Assembly: GCA_000720845.1 (NCBI GenBank)
Contig: JODU01000030.1
Span: 1-64,000 of the forward strand
Direction of reading: 5' to 3'
Length of the DNA stretch: 64,000 nucleotides
Source of the DNA: Kitasatospora aureofaciens
GTDB lineage: Bacteria; Actinomycetota; Actinomycetes; Streptomycetales; Streptomycetaceae
How positions within the stretch are numbered: position 1 is the first letter of the stretch; every line of letters starts with the position of its first letter. Position numbers and translations under genes: made by a program. Below, one piece after another: positions 16,827 through 25,116 of the stretch. Below the pieces are notes generated by a model, which made no database searches, had not been told where the DNA came from, and saw only the letters and a list, made by a program, of their open reading frames with translations.

Positions 16827-17501
16827 ATGAGTTCTCCGCTGCCCTCCTCCCCCGCCGCCTCGGTGCTGGATCTCGCGCCCGTCGTACCCGTCGTGGTCGT
16901 CGACGACCTCGCCGACGCCGTGCCGCTCGCCCGGGCGCTCGTCGCCGGTGGGCTGCCCGCGATCGAGGTGACACTGCGGACGCCGGTCGCCCTCGACGCG
17001 ATCAGGGCCATCGCCGGTGAGGTGCCGGGCGCGGTGGTCGGCGCGGGCACGGTCATCACGTCGGAGCAGGTCGCCGAGGTCGTGACGGCCGGGGCGCGGT
17101 TCCTGGTCAGCCCCGGGTGGACGGACGCGCTGGTGGAGGCGATGCGGGCGTCCGGGGTGCCGTTCCTGCCGGGGGTGTCGACCACGTCGGAGGTGGTGGC
17201 GCTGCTGGAGCGGGGGGTGCGGGAGATGAAGTTCTTCCCGGCCGAGGCCGCGGGCGGCACCGCCTATCTCAAGGCGCTCGCCGCGCCGCTGCCACAGGCG
17301 CGCTTCTGCCCGACCGGCGGCATCGGACCGGACTCCGCGCCGGAGTATCTGGCGCTGCCCAACGTCGGCTGCGTCGGGGGCAGTTGGATGCTGCCCAAGG
17401 ACGCGGTGGCCGGCCGGGACTGGGGGCGCGTCGAGGCGCTGGCCCGCGAGGCGGCGGCGCTCGGCGCAGGTGGGCTCAGCGCAGGTGGGACGTCTCGTTG
17501 A
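16827..17501 (+). CDS. eda: Bifunctional KDPG/KHG aldolase
   Basis: A 224-residue class I aldolase that cleaves 2-keto-3-deoxy-6-phosphogluconate to pyruvate and glyceraldehyde 3-phosphate (Entner-Doudoroff and uronate use). Typical motifs are IEVTLRTPVALDAI (catalytic Glu region), VVGAGTV, FLVSPG, FLPGVSTTSEV, then MKFFPAEAAGG with the Schiff-base Lys, and CPTGGIG. The upstream DNA has a GTTGC/GCAAC inverted repeat (16770-16787). Its 3' end overlaps the RNase H-CobC gene by 26 nt on the opposite strand. Confidence 0.9.
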   Translation: MSSPLPSSPAASVLDLAPVVPVVVVDDLADAVPLARALVAGGLPAIEVTLRTPVALDAIRAIAGEVPGAVVGAGTVITSEQVAEVVTAGARFLVSPGWTDALVEAMRASGVPFLPGVSTTSEVVALLERGVREMKFFPAEAAGGTAYLKALAAPLPQARFCPTGGIGPDSAPEYLALPNVGCVGGSWMLPKDAVAGRDWGRVEALAREAAALGAGGLSAGGTSR

Positions 17502-18948
17502 ACAGGCGGACGCTGGCGCCGCCGTCCGCGTAGTACGCCACCGCCGACAGCGACGCCGCCGACAGCTCCATCCGGAACAGCGACTCGGGCGGGGCGCCCA
17601 GGGCCAGTCGCAGGAACGTCTTGATCGGCGTGACGTGGGAGACCAGCAGCACCGTGCGGCCCGCGTACGCCGCGACGAGCTTGTCGCGGGTGGCGGCGAT
17701 CCGGGCGCCGGTGGCCGCGAAGCTCTCGCCGCCGCCGGTCGGCTCCGCGTCCGGGGAGGCCAGCCAGGCGTCCAGGTCGGCGGGGTGGCGCTCGCGCACC
17801 TCGCCGAAGGTGAGCCCCTCCCACGCGCCGAAGTCGGTCTCGCGCAGCCCCTCCTCGACCGTCACCTCAAGACCCAGCCGGGCGGCGACGATGCCGGCGG
17901 TCTCGCGGGTGCGGGCCAGGGGCGAGGCGACGATCGCCTCGATCGTGCCGCGCCGGGCGAGGCTCTCGGCGACCTTCTCGGCCTGCTCGCGGCCGACGGG
18001 CGACAGGGACGGATCGCTGCCGCCGCTCCCCGAGAACCGCTTCTGCGGGGTGAGCGGCGTCTCCCCGTGCCGCAGGAGCACGAAGGTGGCGGGGGCGCCC
18101 ATGTCGGGGGGTCCCCACCCCGGTGACGCCACGGCCTTGGCGGCCCGCACGTCGGCGTCGGCGGACGCATCGGCGGCGCCGGTCCGGGCCGCTTGTGCGA
18201 GGCGCTCGCCCACGGCCGCACCGCCCCCTGCCGGTGCGGCATCTCCACCGCCACCGCCTCCGGTACCGGCGGGTGCGACGGTCGACTCGGCCCCGATCCC
18301 GCGGACCCCGCCCGCACGAGGGGCGGCAACGCCCCGCGTCTCCGCGCCGGGCACCGCACTCTCGACGCCGGTGGTGCTCTCCGCGTCGGTGCCTTCCGCG
18401 GCCCCGGCGGATGCGGCGGCCGGCCGGTCCCCGCTCCCGCGGGCCCCGGCCGTGCGGCCGGTGGCGCCGCCCGTGGCCAGTTCCGCCGTCGACGTGGACG
18501 GCGACCACTGTTCGCCGCGCGCGCCCGCGTCCATCGCCTCGTTGGCCAGGCGGTCGGCGTGCTTGTTGTCCGCGCGGGGGATCCACTCGTAGGTCACGCG
18601 CCCCGGTGGGAAGACCCGGGCCGCCTCGGCCGCCAGGGGCTTCATGTCCGGGTGCTTGATCTTCCAGCGGCCCGACATCTGCTCGACGACGAGCTTGGAG
18701 TCCATGCGGACGCGCACGGTGGCGTCCGGGTCCAGTTCCCTGGCCGCGCGCAGGCCGGCCAGCAGGCCCCGGTACTCGGCGACGTTGTTCGTGACGACCC
18801 CGAGGTACTCGGCGGCCTCGACCAGGGTCTGGCCCGTCGCCGCGTCCAGCACCACCGCGCCGTAGCCCGCGGGCCCCGGGTTCCCCCGTGACCCGCCGTC
18901 GGCCTCGACGACGAACTCCCGCGCGGGACGCGTCGCCTGGTCAGCCAC
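17476..18948 (-). CDS. Bifunctional RNase HI / histidine acid phosphatase (CobC-like)
   Basis: A 490-residue two-domain enzyme like Mycobacterium Rv2228c. The N-terminal RNase HI domain (residues ~5-140) has FVVEADGGSRGNPGPAGYGA, the Glu of NNVAEYRGLL, the Asp of RMDSKLVVEQM and the C-terminal Asp of PRADNKHADRLANEA. It removes RNA from RNA-DNA hybrids. A linker of about 140 low-complexity residues (Gly, Ala, Thr) follows. The C-terminal phosphoglycerate-mutase-like domain (from FVLLRHGETPLTPQ) is the kind fused here in actinobacteria and linked to alpha-ribazole phosphatase. GTG at 18948. It is last in an operon with the zinc-ribbon protein and Nif3. Confidence 0.9.
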   Translation of the reverse strand: MADQATRPAREFVVEADGGSRGNPGPAGYGAVVLDAATGQTLVEAAEYLGVVTNNVAEYRGLLAGLRAARELDPDATVRVRMDSKLVVEQMSGRWKIKHPDMKPLAAEAARVFPPGRVTYEWIPRADNKHADRLANEAMDAGARGEQWSPSTSTAELATGGATGRTAGARGSGDRPAAASAGAAEGTDAESTTGVESAVPGAETRGVAAPRAGGVRGIGAESTVAPAGTGGGGGGDAAPAGGGAAVGERLAQAARTGAADASADADVRAAKAVASPGWGPPDMGAPATFVLLRHGETPLTPQKRFSGSGGSDPSLSPVGREQAEKVAESLARRGTIEAIVASPLARTRETAGIVAARLGLEVTVEEGLRETDFGAWEGLTFGEVRERHPADLDAWLASPDAEPTGGGESFAATGARIAATRDKLVAAYAGRTVLLVSHVTPIKTFLRLALGAPPESLFRMELSAASLSAVAYYADGGASVRLFNETSHLR

Positions 18949-18959
18949 CGGACCGCCCC

Positions 18960-19703
18960 CTACAGCCCGGAGTCCGCCGTGCGCACCAGGATGCGGCGGC
19001 AGTTCTCGCAGCGGACGACCGTGTCGGGCGCCGCCGCGCGGATCTCGCTCAGCTCGGTGATGGCCAGCTCCTGGCGGCACCCCTGGCAGCTGCGCTGGTA
19101 CAGCTTGGCCGCGCCGACGCCGCCCTGCTGCTCGCGCAGCTTGTCGTAGAGCTTCAGCAGGTCGTCGGGGACGGAGCCCGCGATGACCTCGCGCTCCTTG
19201 GTCACCGAGGCCACCTCGCCGTCCAGCTCCTCGACGGCCGCGTCGCGGCGCGCGGTGGCGTCATCGATCTTGCCCTGCACCGCGCCGACCCGCTCGGTCA
19301 GCTCGGCGACCCGCTCCTGCGCGGACTCGCGGCGCTCCATCACCTCCAGGACGACGTCCTCGAGGTCGCCCTGGCGCTTGGCGAGGGAGGCGATCTCGCG
19401 CTGGAGGTTCTCCAGGTCCTTCGGGGAGGTGACGGCGCCGGAGTCCAGGCGCTGCTGGTCGCGGCCGGCGCGCTGGCGCACCTGGTCCACGTCCTGCTCG
19501 GCCTTGGTCTGCTCGCGGGCGCAGTCGCTCTCCTCGGTCTGCGCGGCCACGAGCAGGTCGCGCAGCTGGGTGTGGTCCTTGGTCAGCGACTCGATCTCGG
19601 CGTGCTCGGGCAGGGACCGGAGCTTGTGCGCGAGCTGCTGGAGACGCGTGTCGAGGCCCTGGACGTCGAGGAGTCGGATCTGGTCGGCGGGCGCGGCTTT
19701 CAG
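18960..19703 (-). CDS. Coiled-coil protein with C4 zinc ribbon (Rv2229c-like)
   Basis: A 247-residue protein of the zf-RING_7/C4-type zinc-ribbon family. It is a long antiparallel coiled coil (residues ~15-180, rich in Gln, Glu and Arg heptads) ending in a ribbon with CQGC and CENC, four cysteines for one Zn. The function is unknown; it always travels between Nif3 and RNase H-CobC in actinobacteria. No ATG/GTG/TTG occurs near the expected N-terminus (KAAPADQIRLLDVQGLD). The best start is CTG at 19703 in CTGA overlapping the nif3 stop, with GGGAG upstream. The first GTG (19550) would delete the first quarter. Confidence 0.85.
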   Translation of the reverse strand: MKAAPADQIRLLDVQGLDTRLQQLAHKLRSLPEHAEIESLTKDHTQLRDLLVAAQTEESDCAREQTKAEQDVDQVRQRAGRDQQRLDSGAVTSPKDLENLQREIASLAKRQGDLEDVVLEVMERRESAQERVAELTERVGAVQGKIDDATARRDAAVEELDGEVASVTKEREVIAGSVPDDLLKLYDKLREQQGGVGAAKLYQRSCQGCRQELAITELSEIRAAAPDTVVRCENCRRILVRTADSGL

Positions 19704-20569
19704 TTGGGGGCTCCCATTGCGTTAGAGGTCGGGGCGGACGCCACATGGGCCGTCCAGGGGTCGGTGACCGTCTTCGAGACGTGGACCCTGAGGTCCCAGC
19801 CGTTGCGGTCGGAGATCTCGTCGAGCTGGGCCGCGCCCAGCTCGCACCAGGGCCACTCGGTGGCCCAGTGCGCCGCGTCGAGCAGCGCGAGGGGACGGTG
19901 GGCGGCGCGGTCCGCGGCGAACTCGGAAGCGGGGTGGTGGCGCAGGTCCGCGGTCAGGAAGGCGTCGACGCCGGCCGCCCGCACGTGGTCGAAGAGACCG
20001 TCGCCGGAGCCGCCGCTGACGGCGACGGTGCGCACGGTCGCCTCCGGGTCGCCGGCGACGCGGATGCCCTGCGCCGTGGCGGGCAGCCGCTCGGCGGCGC
20101 GGGCGGCCAGCTCGCGGACGGTCAGGGGGTGCCGCAGCTCGCACACCCGGCCCAGGCCGCGGCGCCCCTCGGGGTCGCTCGGGTCCGGCACCAATGGCCG
20201 TACGACGTCCAGGTCGAGGGCACCGGCCAGCGCGTCGGAGACGCCCGGGTCGGCGGTGTCGGCGTTGGTGTGGGCGACGTGCAGGGCGATGTCGTTCTTG
20301 ATCAGCGTGTGCACCACGCGGCCCTTGAAGGTGGACGCCGCCACCGTCGTCGTCCCGCGCAGATACAGCGGGTGGTGGGTGACGAGCAGGTCTGCGCCCA
20401 GCTTCACCGCCTCGTCGACGGTCTCCTGGACGGGGTCCACGGCGAACAGGACGCGCGTGACCTCCTGGTCGGGCTCGCCCACGACGGTGCCGACCGCGTC
20501 CCAGGACTCGGCCCGCTCGGCGGGCCACAGGTTGTCCAGCGCGGCGATGACTTCTGACAGACGGGGCAC
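19700..20569 (-). CDS. Nif3-like dinuclear metal-centre protein
   Basis: A 289-residue member of the NIF3/GTP cyclohydrolase I type 2 family. The metal ligands show in VTHHPLYLRG near residues 63-72 and in the C-terminal LLDAAHWATE. The middle insertion is normal for longer members. It forms hexamers; the reaction is unsettled. GTG at 20569 gives PRLSEVIAALDNLWP, the family N-terminus. It is the first gene of the three-gene operon with the zinc-ribbon protein and RNase H-CobC. Confidence 0.88.
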   Translation of the reverse strand: MPRLSEVIAALDNLWPAERAESWDAVGTVVGEPDQEVTRVLFAVDPVQETVDEAVKLGADLLVTHHPLYLRGTTTVAASTFKGRVVHTLIKNDIALHVAHTNADTADPGVSDALAGALDLDVVRPLVPDPSDPEGRRGLGRVCELRHPLTVRELAARAAERLPATAQGIRVAGDPEATVRTVAVSGGSGDGLFDHVRAAGVDAFLTADLRHHPASEFAADRAAHRPLALLDAAHWATEWPWCELGAAQLDEISDRNGWDLRVHVSKTVTDPWTAHVASAPTSNAMGAPN

Positions 20570-20690
20570 GCGTGCAAGGCTACCTGGAGGTTCTGTGCCG
20601 TTGTACCCGCGGACGTACCCGCCGCCCGCCGCCGCGCCCGGCCGGTCCGGCACAGCACACGCCGTGCCCTTCCCTCAGGCGAATCGTTCC

Positions 20691-20710
20691 TGTGACACAC
20701 GTATGTGTGA
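20691..20710. promoter_or_regulatory. Inverted repeat in divergent promoter
   Basis: CACAC (20696-20700) and GTGTG (20705-20709) flank GTAT, inside the longer near-palindrome TGTGACACACGTATGTGTGA. It lies in the 209-nt space between nif3 and the divergent 419-aa gene. It is a candidate operator, protein unknown. Confidence 0.35.
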
Positions 20711-20778
20711 TGGGGACAGCAGCTGGTCCCCCGCCCGTGCGTACGAAAACTAGCTTCGTCGCCGGAGGTGACCGAACG

Positions 20779-22038
20779 ATGACGGCCTGTGCGATCGAGC
20801 CTTCGGCGGACCCCGGGAACGGCGGGGGCCCCCGGGCGGGCTGCAGCATCACCGCGGAGGGTGGCTACGCCGCGCGTCTCGCCCGGAGCGGGGAGGACGG
20901 CGACTCCTGGTACCCGGAGCGCTGGACCCTGGACGGCCCCGAGCCGTACGCGGTGCCGCTGCCGGGCAACCAGCCCGAGGAGCCGGGCACCGAGGTGCAG
21001 CCGATGGGCGACGGGCGGGTCCTGGTCCACCGGGTCGCGGCCGGCCGGCACGTCTTCGCGCTGCTGTACCCGACCGGGCCCGGTACCGGCGAGCTGCCGC
21101 TCGGCGCGGTCGAGTGCCCGGCGGACGGCACCGGGCTGCGGCTGCTGCCGCCGGCCCCGGGCGGCGAGCGGGCGTACGCCCTCGCGGCCGGTCCGCGGTC
21201 GACGGTGCTGTGGCAGGTCGCGGGCGGCGCCTTCGGGCCCGAGCGGGTGGCGGAGGTCCCCGGCCGCTGCTCGGGCGGGGTCTGGCTGGACCGCACCGGC
21301 CGGATGCTGGCGGTGGACCGGGAGACCGGCGGGCGCACCAAGGCGGTCGTGGTGGACCTGGAGCGAGGCGGCGAGGTGTCGCCACTGCTGCAGATCGCCG
21401 CGGACAGCGACGACCGGATACTGCTGGCCGACCCCGACAGCGGACTGGTGCTGATCCGCTCGGACGCCCCCTCGCCGGGCCGGGAGCGGCTCGGCTGGGG
21501 CGTGCTGGGCAGCACGCTGCCGGTGCGGTTCCCGGAGTGCCTGCGGCTGCCGGACTGCGTCGTGACGCCGTTCGCCATCCAGCCGGGGCAGGTGCTGACT
21601 CCGGAACGCTGCGCGGTGGCCCTGCGGGTGGACGGCGCGTTCGGCAGCTGGGTCGGGGTGTGGCGGCCCGCCGAGCGGCACGTACGGCATCTTCCGGCGC
21701 CCGAGGGGTGGTTGACGGGCGCCGGGCTGTGGACCCCGGACGGCGAGCTGCGGCTGCCGTGCTCCACACCGCAGTCGCCGTGCGGCGTGGCCCGGCTGCC
21801 CGCACCCGACGCGGGCGGCGGGCCGAAGGAGGGCGCGGGGGACGCCGGGCACGCCACCGAGGCCGGGGGCGCTGCGGATGCCGGGGGCGCCACGGATGCG
21901 GCGGATGCGGAGGAATCGGCTCCGGGCGAACTGGGCGAACCGGGCGCGAAGGGCACGTCGACGCCCCCTCCCGCCCCCGCTCAGCCCCGCCCCGTACCGC
22001 TGCAACAGGCCCCGCTGGCACGGCTTGTAACGAAGTAG
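20779..22038 (+). CDS. Unassigned 419-residue protein, possible beta-propeller
   Basis: I do not recognise this family. The ATG at 20779 follows GGAGGTG. The body has repeated short stretches (VLVHRVAAGRHVFALLYP, GERAYALAAGPRSTVLWQV, LDRTGRMLAVDRETGGRTKA, DDRILLADPDSGLVLIR) spaced like the blades of a beta-propeller. The last ~90 residues are low-complexity, with repeated (D/E)AGGA(A/T)DA units and a proline-rich tail ending LARLVTK. No signal peptide or membrane helix is evident. It is transcribed away from the nif3 operon and followed by the 55-aa gene. Confidence 0.75.
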   Translation: MTACAIEPSADPGNGGGPRAGCSITAEGGYAARLARSGEDGDSWYPERWTLDGPEPYAVPLPGNQPEEPGTEVQPMGDGRVLVHRVAAGRHVFALLYPTGPGTGELPLGAVECPADGTGLRLLPPAPGGERAYALAAGPRSTVLWQVAGGAFGPERVAEVPGRCSGGVWLDRTGRMLAVDRETGGRTKAVVVDLERGGEVSPLLQIAADSDDRILLADPDSGLVLIRSDAPSPGRERLGWGVLGSTLPVRFPECLRLPDCVVTPFAIQPGQVLTPERCAVALRVDGAFGSWVGVWRPAERHVRHLPAPEGWLTGAGLWTPDGELRLPCSTPQSPCGVARLPAPDAGGGPKEGAGDAGHATEAGGAADAGGATDAADAEESAPGELGEPGAKGTSTPPPAPAQPRPVPLQQAPLARLVTK

Positions 22039-22135
22039 TGCCGGTTGGCGCGGCCGCCTGGATTCCGCCCGAGGTGTGCCGGTTAGACTCGCCCGGCTGT
22101 AGGAAAGATCATGTTGACGGGGTGAATTCCTTCCG

Positions 22136-22303
22136 ATGAACGACACCAGCACGACCCAGCCGATACAGGCCGCCGGTGCCGACGTTTCCGAGACCCACAC
22201 CGGCCACGGCAGGCACCGTGGACCGGTCTCCAGCCAGGAGGGCGCGGCGACTCCCAAGGGTCGCCACCGCAAGCCGGCCGAGGAGTCCGAGACGGCCGCC
22301 TGA
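22136..22303 (+). CDS. 55-residue basic protein with two GRHR motifs
   Basis: A small ORF, MNDTSTTQPIQAAGADV at its start and KPAEESETAA at its end. The middle holds GHGRHRGP and PKGRHRKP, two copies of a GRHR(G/K)P motif 19 residues apart. The protein has no cysteine and no membrane segment and looks intrinsically disordered. A conventional codon pattern (G/C third positions) and a terminator 70 nt after the stop support it as a real gene. The function is unknown; a nucleic-acid-binding or regulatory peptide is possible. Confidence 0.65.
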   Translation: MNDTSTTQPIQAAGADVSETHTGHGRHRGPVSSQEGAATPKGRHRKPAEESETAA

Positions 22304-22330
22304 CGGTACGGACAAGCACCGATACCGACA

Positions 22331-22355
22331 CAGGCACAGGCACAGGCACAGGCAC
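22331..22355. repeat. CACAGG hexamer array
   Basis: Four copies of CACAGG, then CACTCG, lie between the 55-aa gene and its terminator. Confidence 0.7.
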
Positions 22356-22372
22356 TCGCAAGCAAGCGGCTC

Positions 22373-22406
22373 CGGCCCCGTCCGTCGCGTCCGGCGGACG
22401 GGGCCG
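22373..22406. terminator. Bidirectional terminator
   Basis: CGGCCCCGTCCG (22373-22384) pairs perfectly with CGGACGGGGCCG (22395-22406). It sits between the convergent 55-aa gene and the MaoC-like gene. Confidence 0.85.
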
Positions 22407-22413
22407 TTGTCGT

Positions 22414-23295
22414 TCACGCGTACCGGACGACCGTGTCGGCGAGGACCGGTGCGTCGTCGCGCTCGACGGCGCTGACGGCCACGCGGACCTCTCCCGCAGC
22501 GGCACCGCCCGCCCCGGCGCCCCGCCACATCCGCACCCGCAGCGTCTCCCCCGGGTACACCACCCCGGCGAACCGCGTGCGGTACGCGCGCACCCGGGAC
22601 ACGTCACCGTCCAGCAGCGTGTCCACGACCGTCTTGAGCGTGGCGCCGTAGCTGCACAGACCGTGCAGGACGGGCCGTGCGAAGCCGGCGCGCGCGGCGA
22701 ACTCCGGGTCGGCGTGCAGGGGGTTCCAGTCGCCGGAGAGCCGGTAGAGCAGCGCCTGGTCTTCCCGCAGGGCCCGTTCGGCGACGTGTTCCGGTGGCCC
22801 GGCGGGCGGTGGCGAGGGGCGCCCGGACGGGCCCCGCTCACCTCCCCAGCCGCCCTCCCCGCGTACGTAGACCTCGGCCTCGTCGGTCCACAGCGGCCCG
22901 TCCGCGTCGGTGACCTCGGTGCGCAGCACGAGGACGGCCGCCGTGCCCTTGTCGTACGCTGCGACGACGCGCGAGGCCGCGGTGGCCCGGCCCCGCACCG
23001 GGACGGGCCGGTGCAGTCGCAGCCGCTGCCCGCCGTGCAGGACGTGGGCGAGGTCGACGTCGACGCCGGGCACGGACAGCGTGGCGATCACGCCCGGGGC
23101 GCCGCCGCCGGCCACCGTGGCGAAGCTCGGCAGGACGTGCAGCCGGGACTCCAGGGTGTAGCGCAGCTCGCGCGGGTCGGTGGCGGGCCGGCCGGCGCCG
23201 ATGCCGAGGTGGTAGAGCTGCACGTCCTTGTGGTCCCAGGCGATCTCCCGGACCCGGGGTGCGGCGCCGAGTGCCCCGGCCGCGTCGATGGGCAT
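22414..23295 (-). CDS. MaoC-like hotdog hydratase
   Basis: A 293-residue double-hotdog protein of the MaoC/enoyl-CoA hydratase 2 type. The N-terminal half is a degenerate hotdog. The C-terminal half carries the catalytic motif DWNPLHADPEFAARAGF (Asp...His-x-Asp), followed by PVLHGLCSYGATLK. It would hydrate 2-enoyl-CoAs with R stereochemistry. A short proline-rich linker joins the halves. ATG at 23295 with GGGAGGAG upstream. It diverges from the ABC exporter operon. Confidence 0.87.
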   Translation of the reverse strand: MPIDAAGALGAAPRVREIAWDHKDVQLYHLGIGAGRPATDPRELRYTLESRLHVLPSFATVAGGGAPGVIATLSVPGVDVDLAHVLHGGQRLRLHRPVPVRGRATAASRVVAAYDKGTAAVLVLRTEVTDADGPLWTDEAEVYVRGEGGWGGERGPSGRPSPPPAGPPEHVAERALREDQALLYRLSGDWNPLHADPEFAARAGFARPVLHGLCSYGATLKTVVDTLLDGDVSRVRAYRTRFAGVVYPGETLRVRMWRGAGAGGAAAGEVRVAVSAVERDDAPVLADTVVRYA

Positions 23296-23439
23296 GGTCC
23301 TGCCGCTCCTCCCGGTCACGACGACGATCACGGACAGCCCCGACCGTACGGGACGCGGGCCACCCGTGACATTTGTCCTCCCGAAGTCCGGACAACCGCA
23401 TCTGCCGCCCGCCCGGGCCGGCTCCGTAGCGTCACCGGT

Positions 23440-24366
23440 ATGAGACCGACAGAGGGCACCACCCCCGCCGTCGCCTTCACGGGTGCGGCCAAGGCCTACG
23501 GCGACGTCCGCGCCGTCGACGGCGTGGACCTGCGCATCGAGCGCGGTGAGACGGTCGCGCTGCTGGGCCGCAACGGCGCGGGCAAGTCGACGGCGATCGC
23601 GCTGCTGCTCGGCCTGTGCCCGCCCGACGGGGGCACCGTGGAGTTGTTCGGCGGGCCGCCGGAGCGTGCCGTGCGGGCCGGCAGGGTCGGGGCCATGCTC
23701 CAGGAGGCACGGGCGGTGCCCCGGGTCACCGTGGGTGAGCTGGTCGCCTTCGTGGCCGGCCGTTATCCGGCGCCGATGCCCGTCGGGCAGGCCCTGGAGC
23801 TGGCCGGGATCGAGCGGTTGGCCGGGCGGCGCGTGGACCGGCTGTCCGGTGGGCAGACCCAGCGCGTGCGGTTCGCGCTCGCCCTGGCCGGGCGCCCCGA
23901 CCTGCTGGTCCTGGACGAACCGACGGCGGCCCTGGACGTGGAGGCCCGGCAGGCCTTCTGGCGGTCGATGCGGGCGTACGCCCGGCGCGGCAGCACGGTC
24001 CTCTTCTCCACCCACTATCTGGAGGAGGCCGAGGCGCACGCCGACCGGATCCTGGTCGTCGACCGGGGGCGGATCGTCGCCGACGGCACCGGCGACGAGC
24101 TGAGGCGGGCGGCGGGCGGCAGCCGCGTCGCCTTCGACCTGGCCGGACGGCCGACCGAGGACCTGACGCTGCTGCCCGGGGTCCGCTCGCTGGAGGTGCG
24201 CGGGGACCGTGCGGTGCTGCGCACCGAGGACTCCGACGCGACCGTGGTCGCCCTCGCCCGGCTCGGCGCGATACGCGGCCTGGAGGTCGCCCCGGCGTCC
24301 CTGGACGACGCGTTCCTGGCCCTGACGTCTCCGGCACCGGTGCCGGAGAAGGAGAGCGTGCGATGA
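23440..24366 (+). CDS. ABC-2 type exporter, ATP-binding subunit
   Basis: A 308-residue ATPase: Walker A GRNGAGKST near residues 46-54, Q-loop MLQEARAVP, signature LSGGQTQRVRFALAL, Walker B LLVLDEP and a D/H-loop ALDV...STHYLEEAE. The C-terminal ~90 residues are the usual drug/lipid exporter extension. It works with the coupled permease next door, and the two-component system that follows probably senses the substrate. Such four-gene sets usually give antibiotic or lantibiotic resistance. Confidence 0.9.
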   Translation: MRPTEGTTPAVAFTGAAKAYGDVRAVDGVDLRIERGETVALLGRNGAGKSTAIALLLGLCPPDGGTVELFGGPPERAVRAGRVGAMLQEARAVPRVTVGELVAFVAGRYPAPMPVGQALELAGIERLAGRRVDRLSGGQTQRVRFALALAGRPDLLVLDEPTAALDVEARQAFWRSMRAYARRGSTVLFSTHYLEEAEAHADRILVVDRGRIVADGTGDELRRAAGGSRVAFDLAGRPTEDLTLLPGVRSLEVRGDRAVLRTEDSDATVVALARLGAIRGLEVAPASLDDAFLALTSPAPVPEKESVR

Positions 24367-25079
24367 GGGACTACCTGATCCTGGAAACGCGCCGCACGCT
24401 GCGCGACCCCGGCTTCGTCGTCGGCGGGATCGCCATGCCGGTGCTGATGTACCTGCTGTTCACCAACCTCGGGGGCGACGCGGGCGACTGGAAGACGGGC
24501 GCGATGGTGGGCATGGCCGCGTACGGCGCGGTCGGTTCCGCCCTCAACACCGGCGGCGGGGTCGCCGAGGACCGTGCCATCGGCTGGCTGCGGCAGTTGC
24601 GGGTGACTCCGATGCGCCCGCACCAGGTGGTCGTGGGCCGTGCCCTGACCGCCTCGGTCACCGTGCTGCCGGCGATCACGGCCGTCCTGGCCGCGGGCGG
24701 CCTGCTCAACGGCGTACGGCTGGAGGCCTGGCAGTGGGCGGCGCTGGCGCTGCTGCTGTGGCTGGGGTCGGTGCCCTTCACGCTGCTGGGGCTCGGCAAC
24801 GGCTACCGGCTGACCGGGCAGACCACGAGTGTGGCGAACATGGTGGCCAACCTGGGGCTCGCGGTGCTCGGCGGGCTGTGGTTCCCGCTGGCGCTGTTCC
24901 CGCAGTGGCTGCGCTCGGTGTCGGCGTACACCCCGACCAACCGCTTCGCGCAGCTGGGCACCTCGGTCGCCACGGGGCACGCGCCTCCCGCGGGTGCCAT
25001 TCTCGTCCTGACGGGATGGCTGCTGGCCTTCGGCGCGTACGCCGTCCTGTCCTACCGCCGCGGCGCGGCGACCGACTGA
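24363..25079 (+). CDS. ABC-2 type exporter, permease subunit
   Basis: A 238-residue membrane protein with six predicted helices. ATG overlaps the ATPase stop (ATGA), giving coupled translation at matched levels. It is the membrane half of the exporter. The N-terminal RRTLRDPGFVVGGIAMPVLM and the central TGQTTSVANMVANLGLAVLG are typical of ABC-2 permeases. Confidence 0.88.
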   Translation: MRDYLILETRRTLRDPGFVVGGIAMPVLMYLLFTNLGGDAGDWKTGAMVGMAAYGAVGSALNTGGGVAEDRAIGWLRQLRVTPMRPHQVVVGRALTASVTVLPAITAVLAAGGLLNGVRLEAWQWAALALLLWLGSVPFTLLGLGNGYRLTGQTTSVANMVANLGLAVLGGLWFPLALFPQWLRSVSAYTPTNRFAQLGTSVATGHAPPAGAILVLTGWLLAFGAYAVLSYRRGAATD

Positions 25080-25116
25080 GCGCCCCGAGCGCCGTAGCGG
25101 AAGGGAATTGACACCC

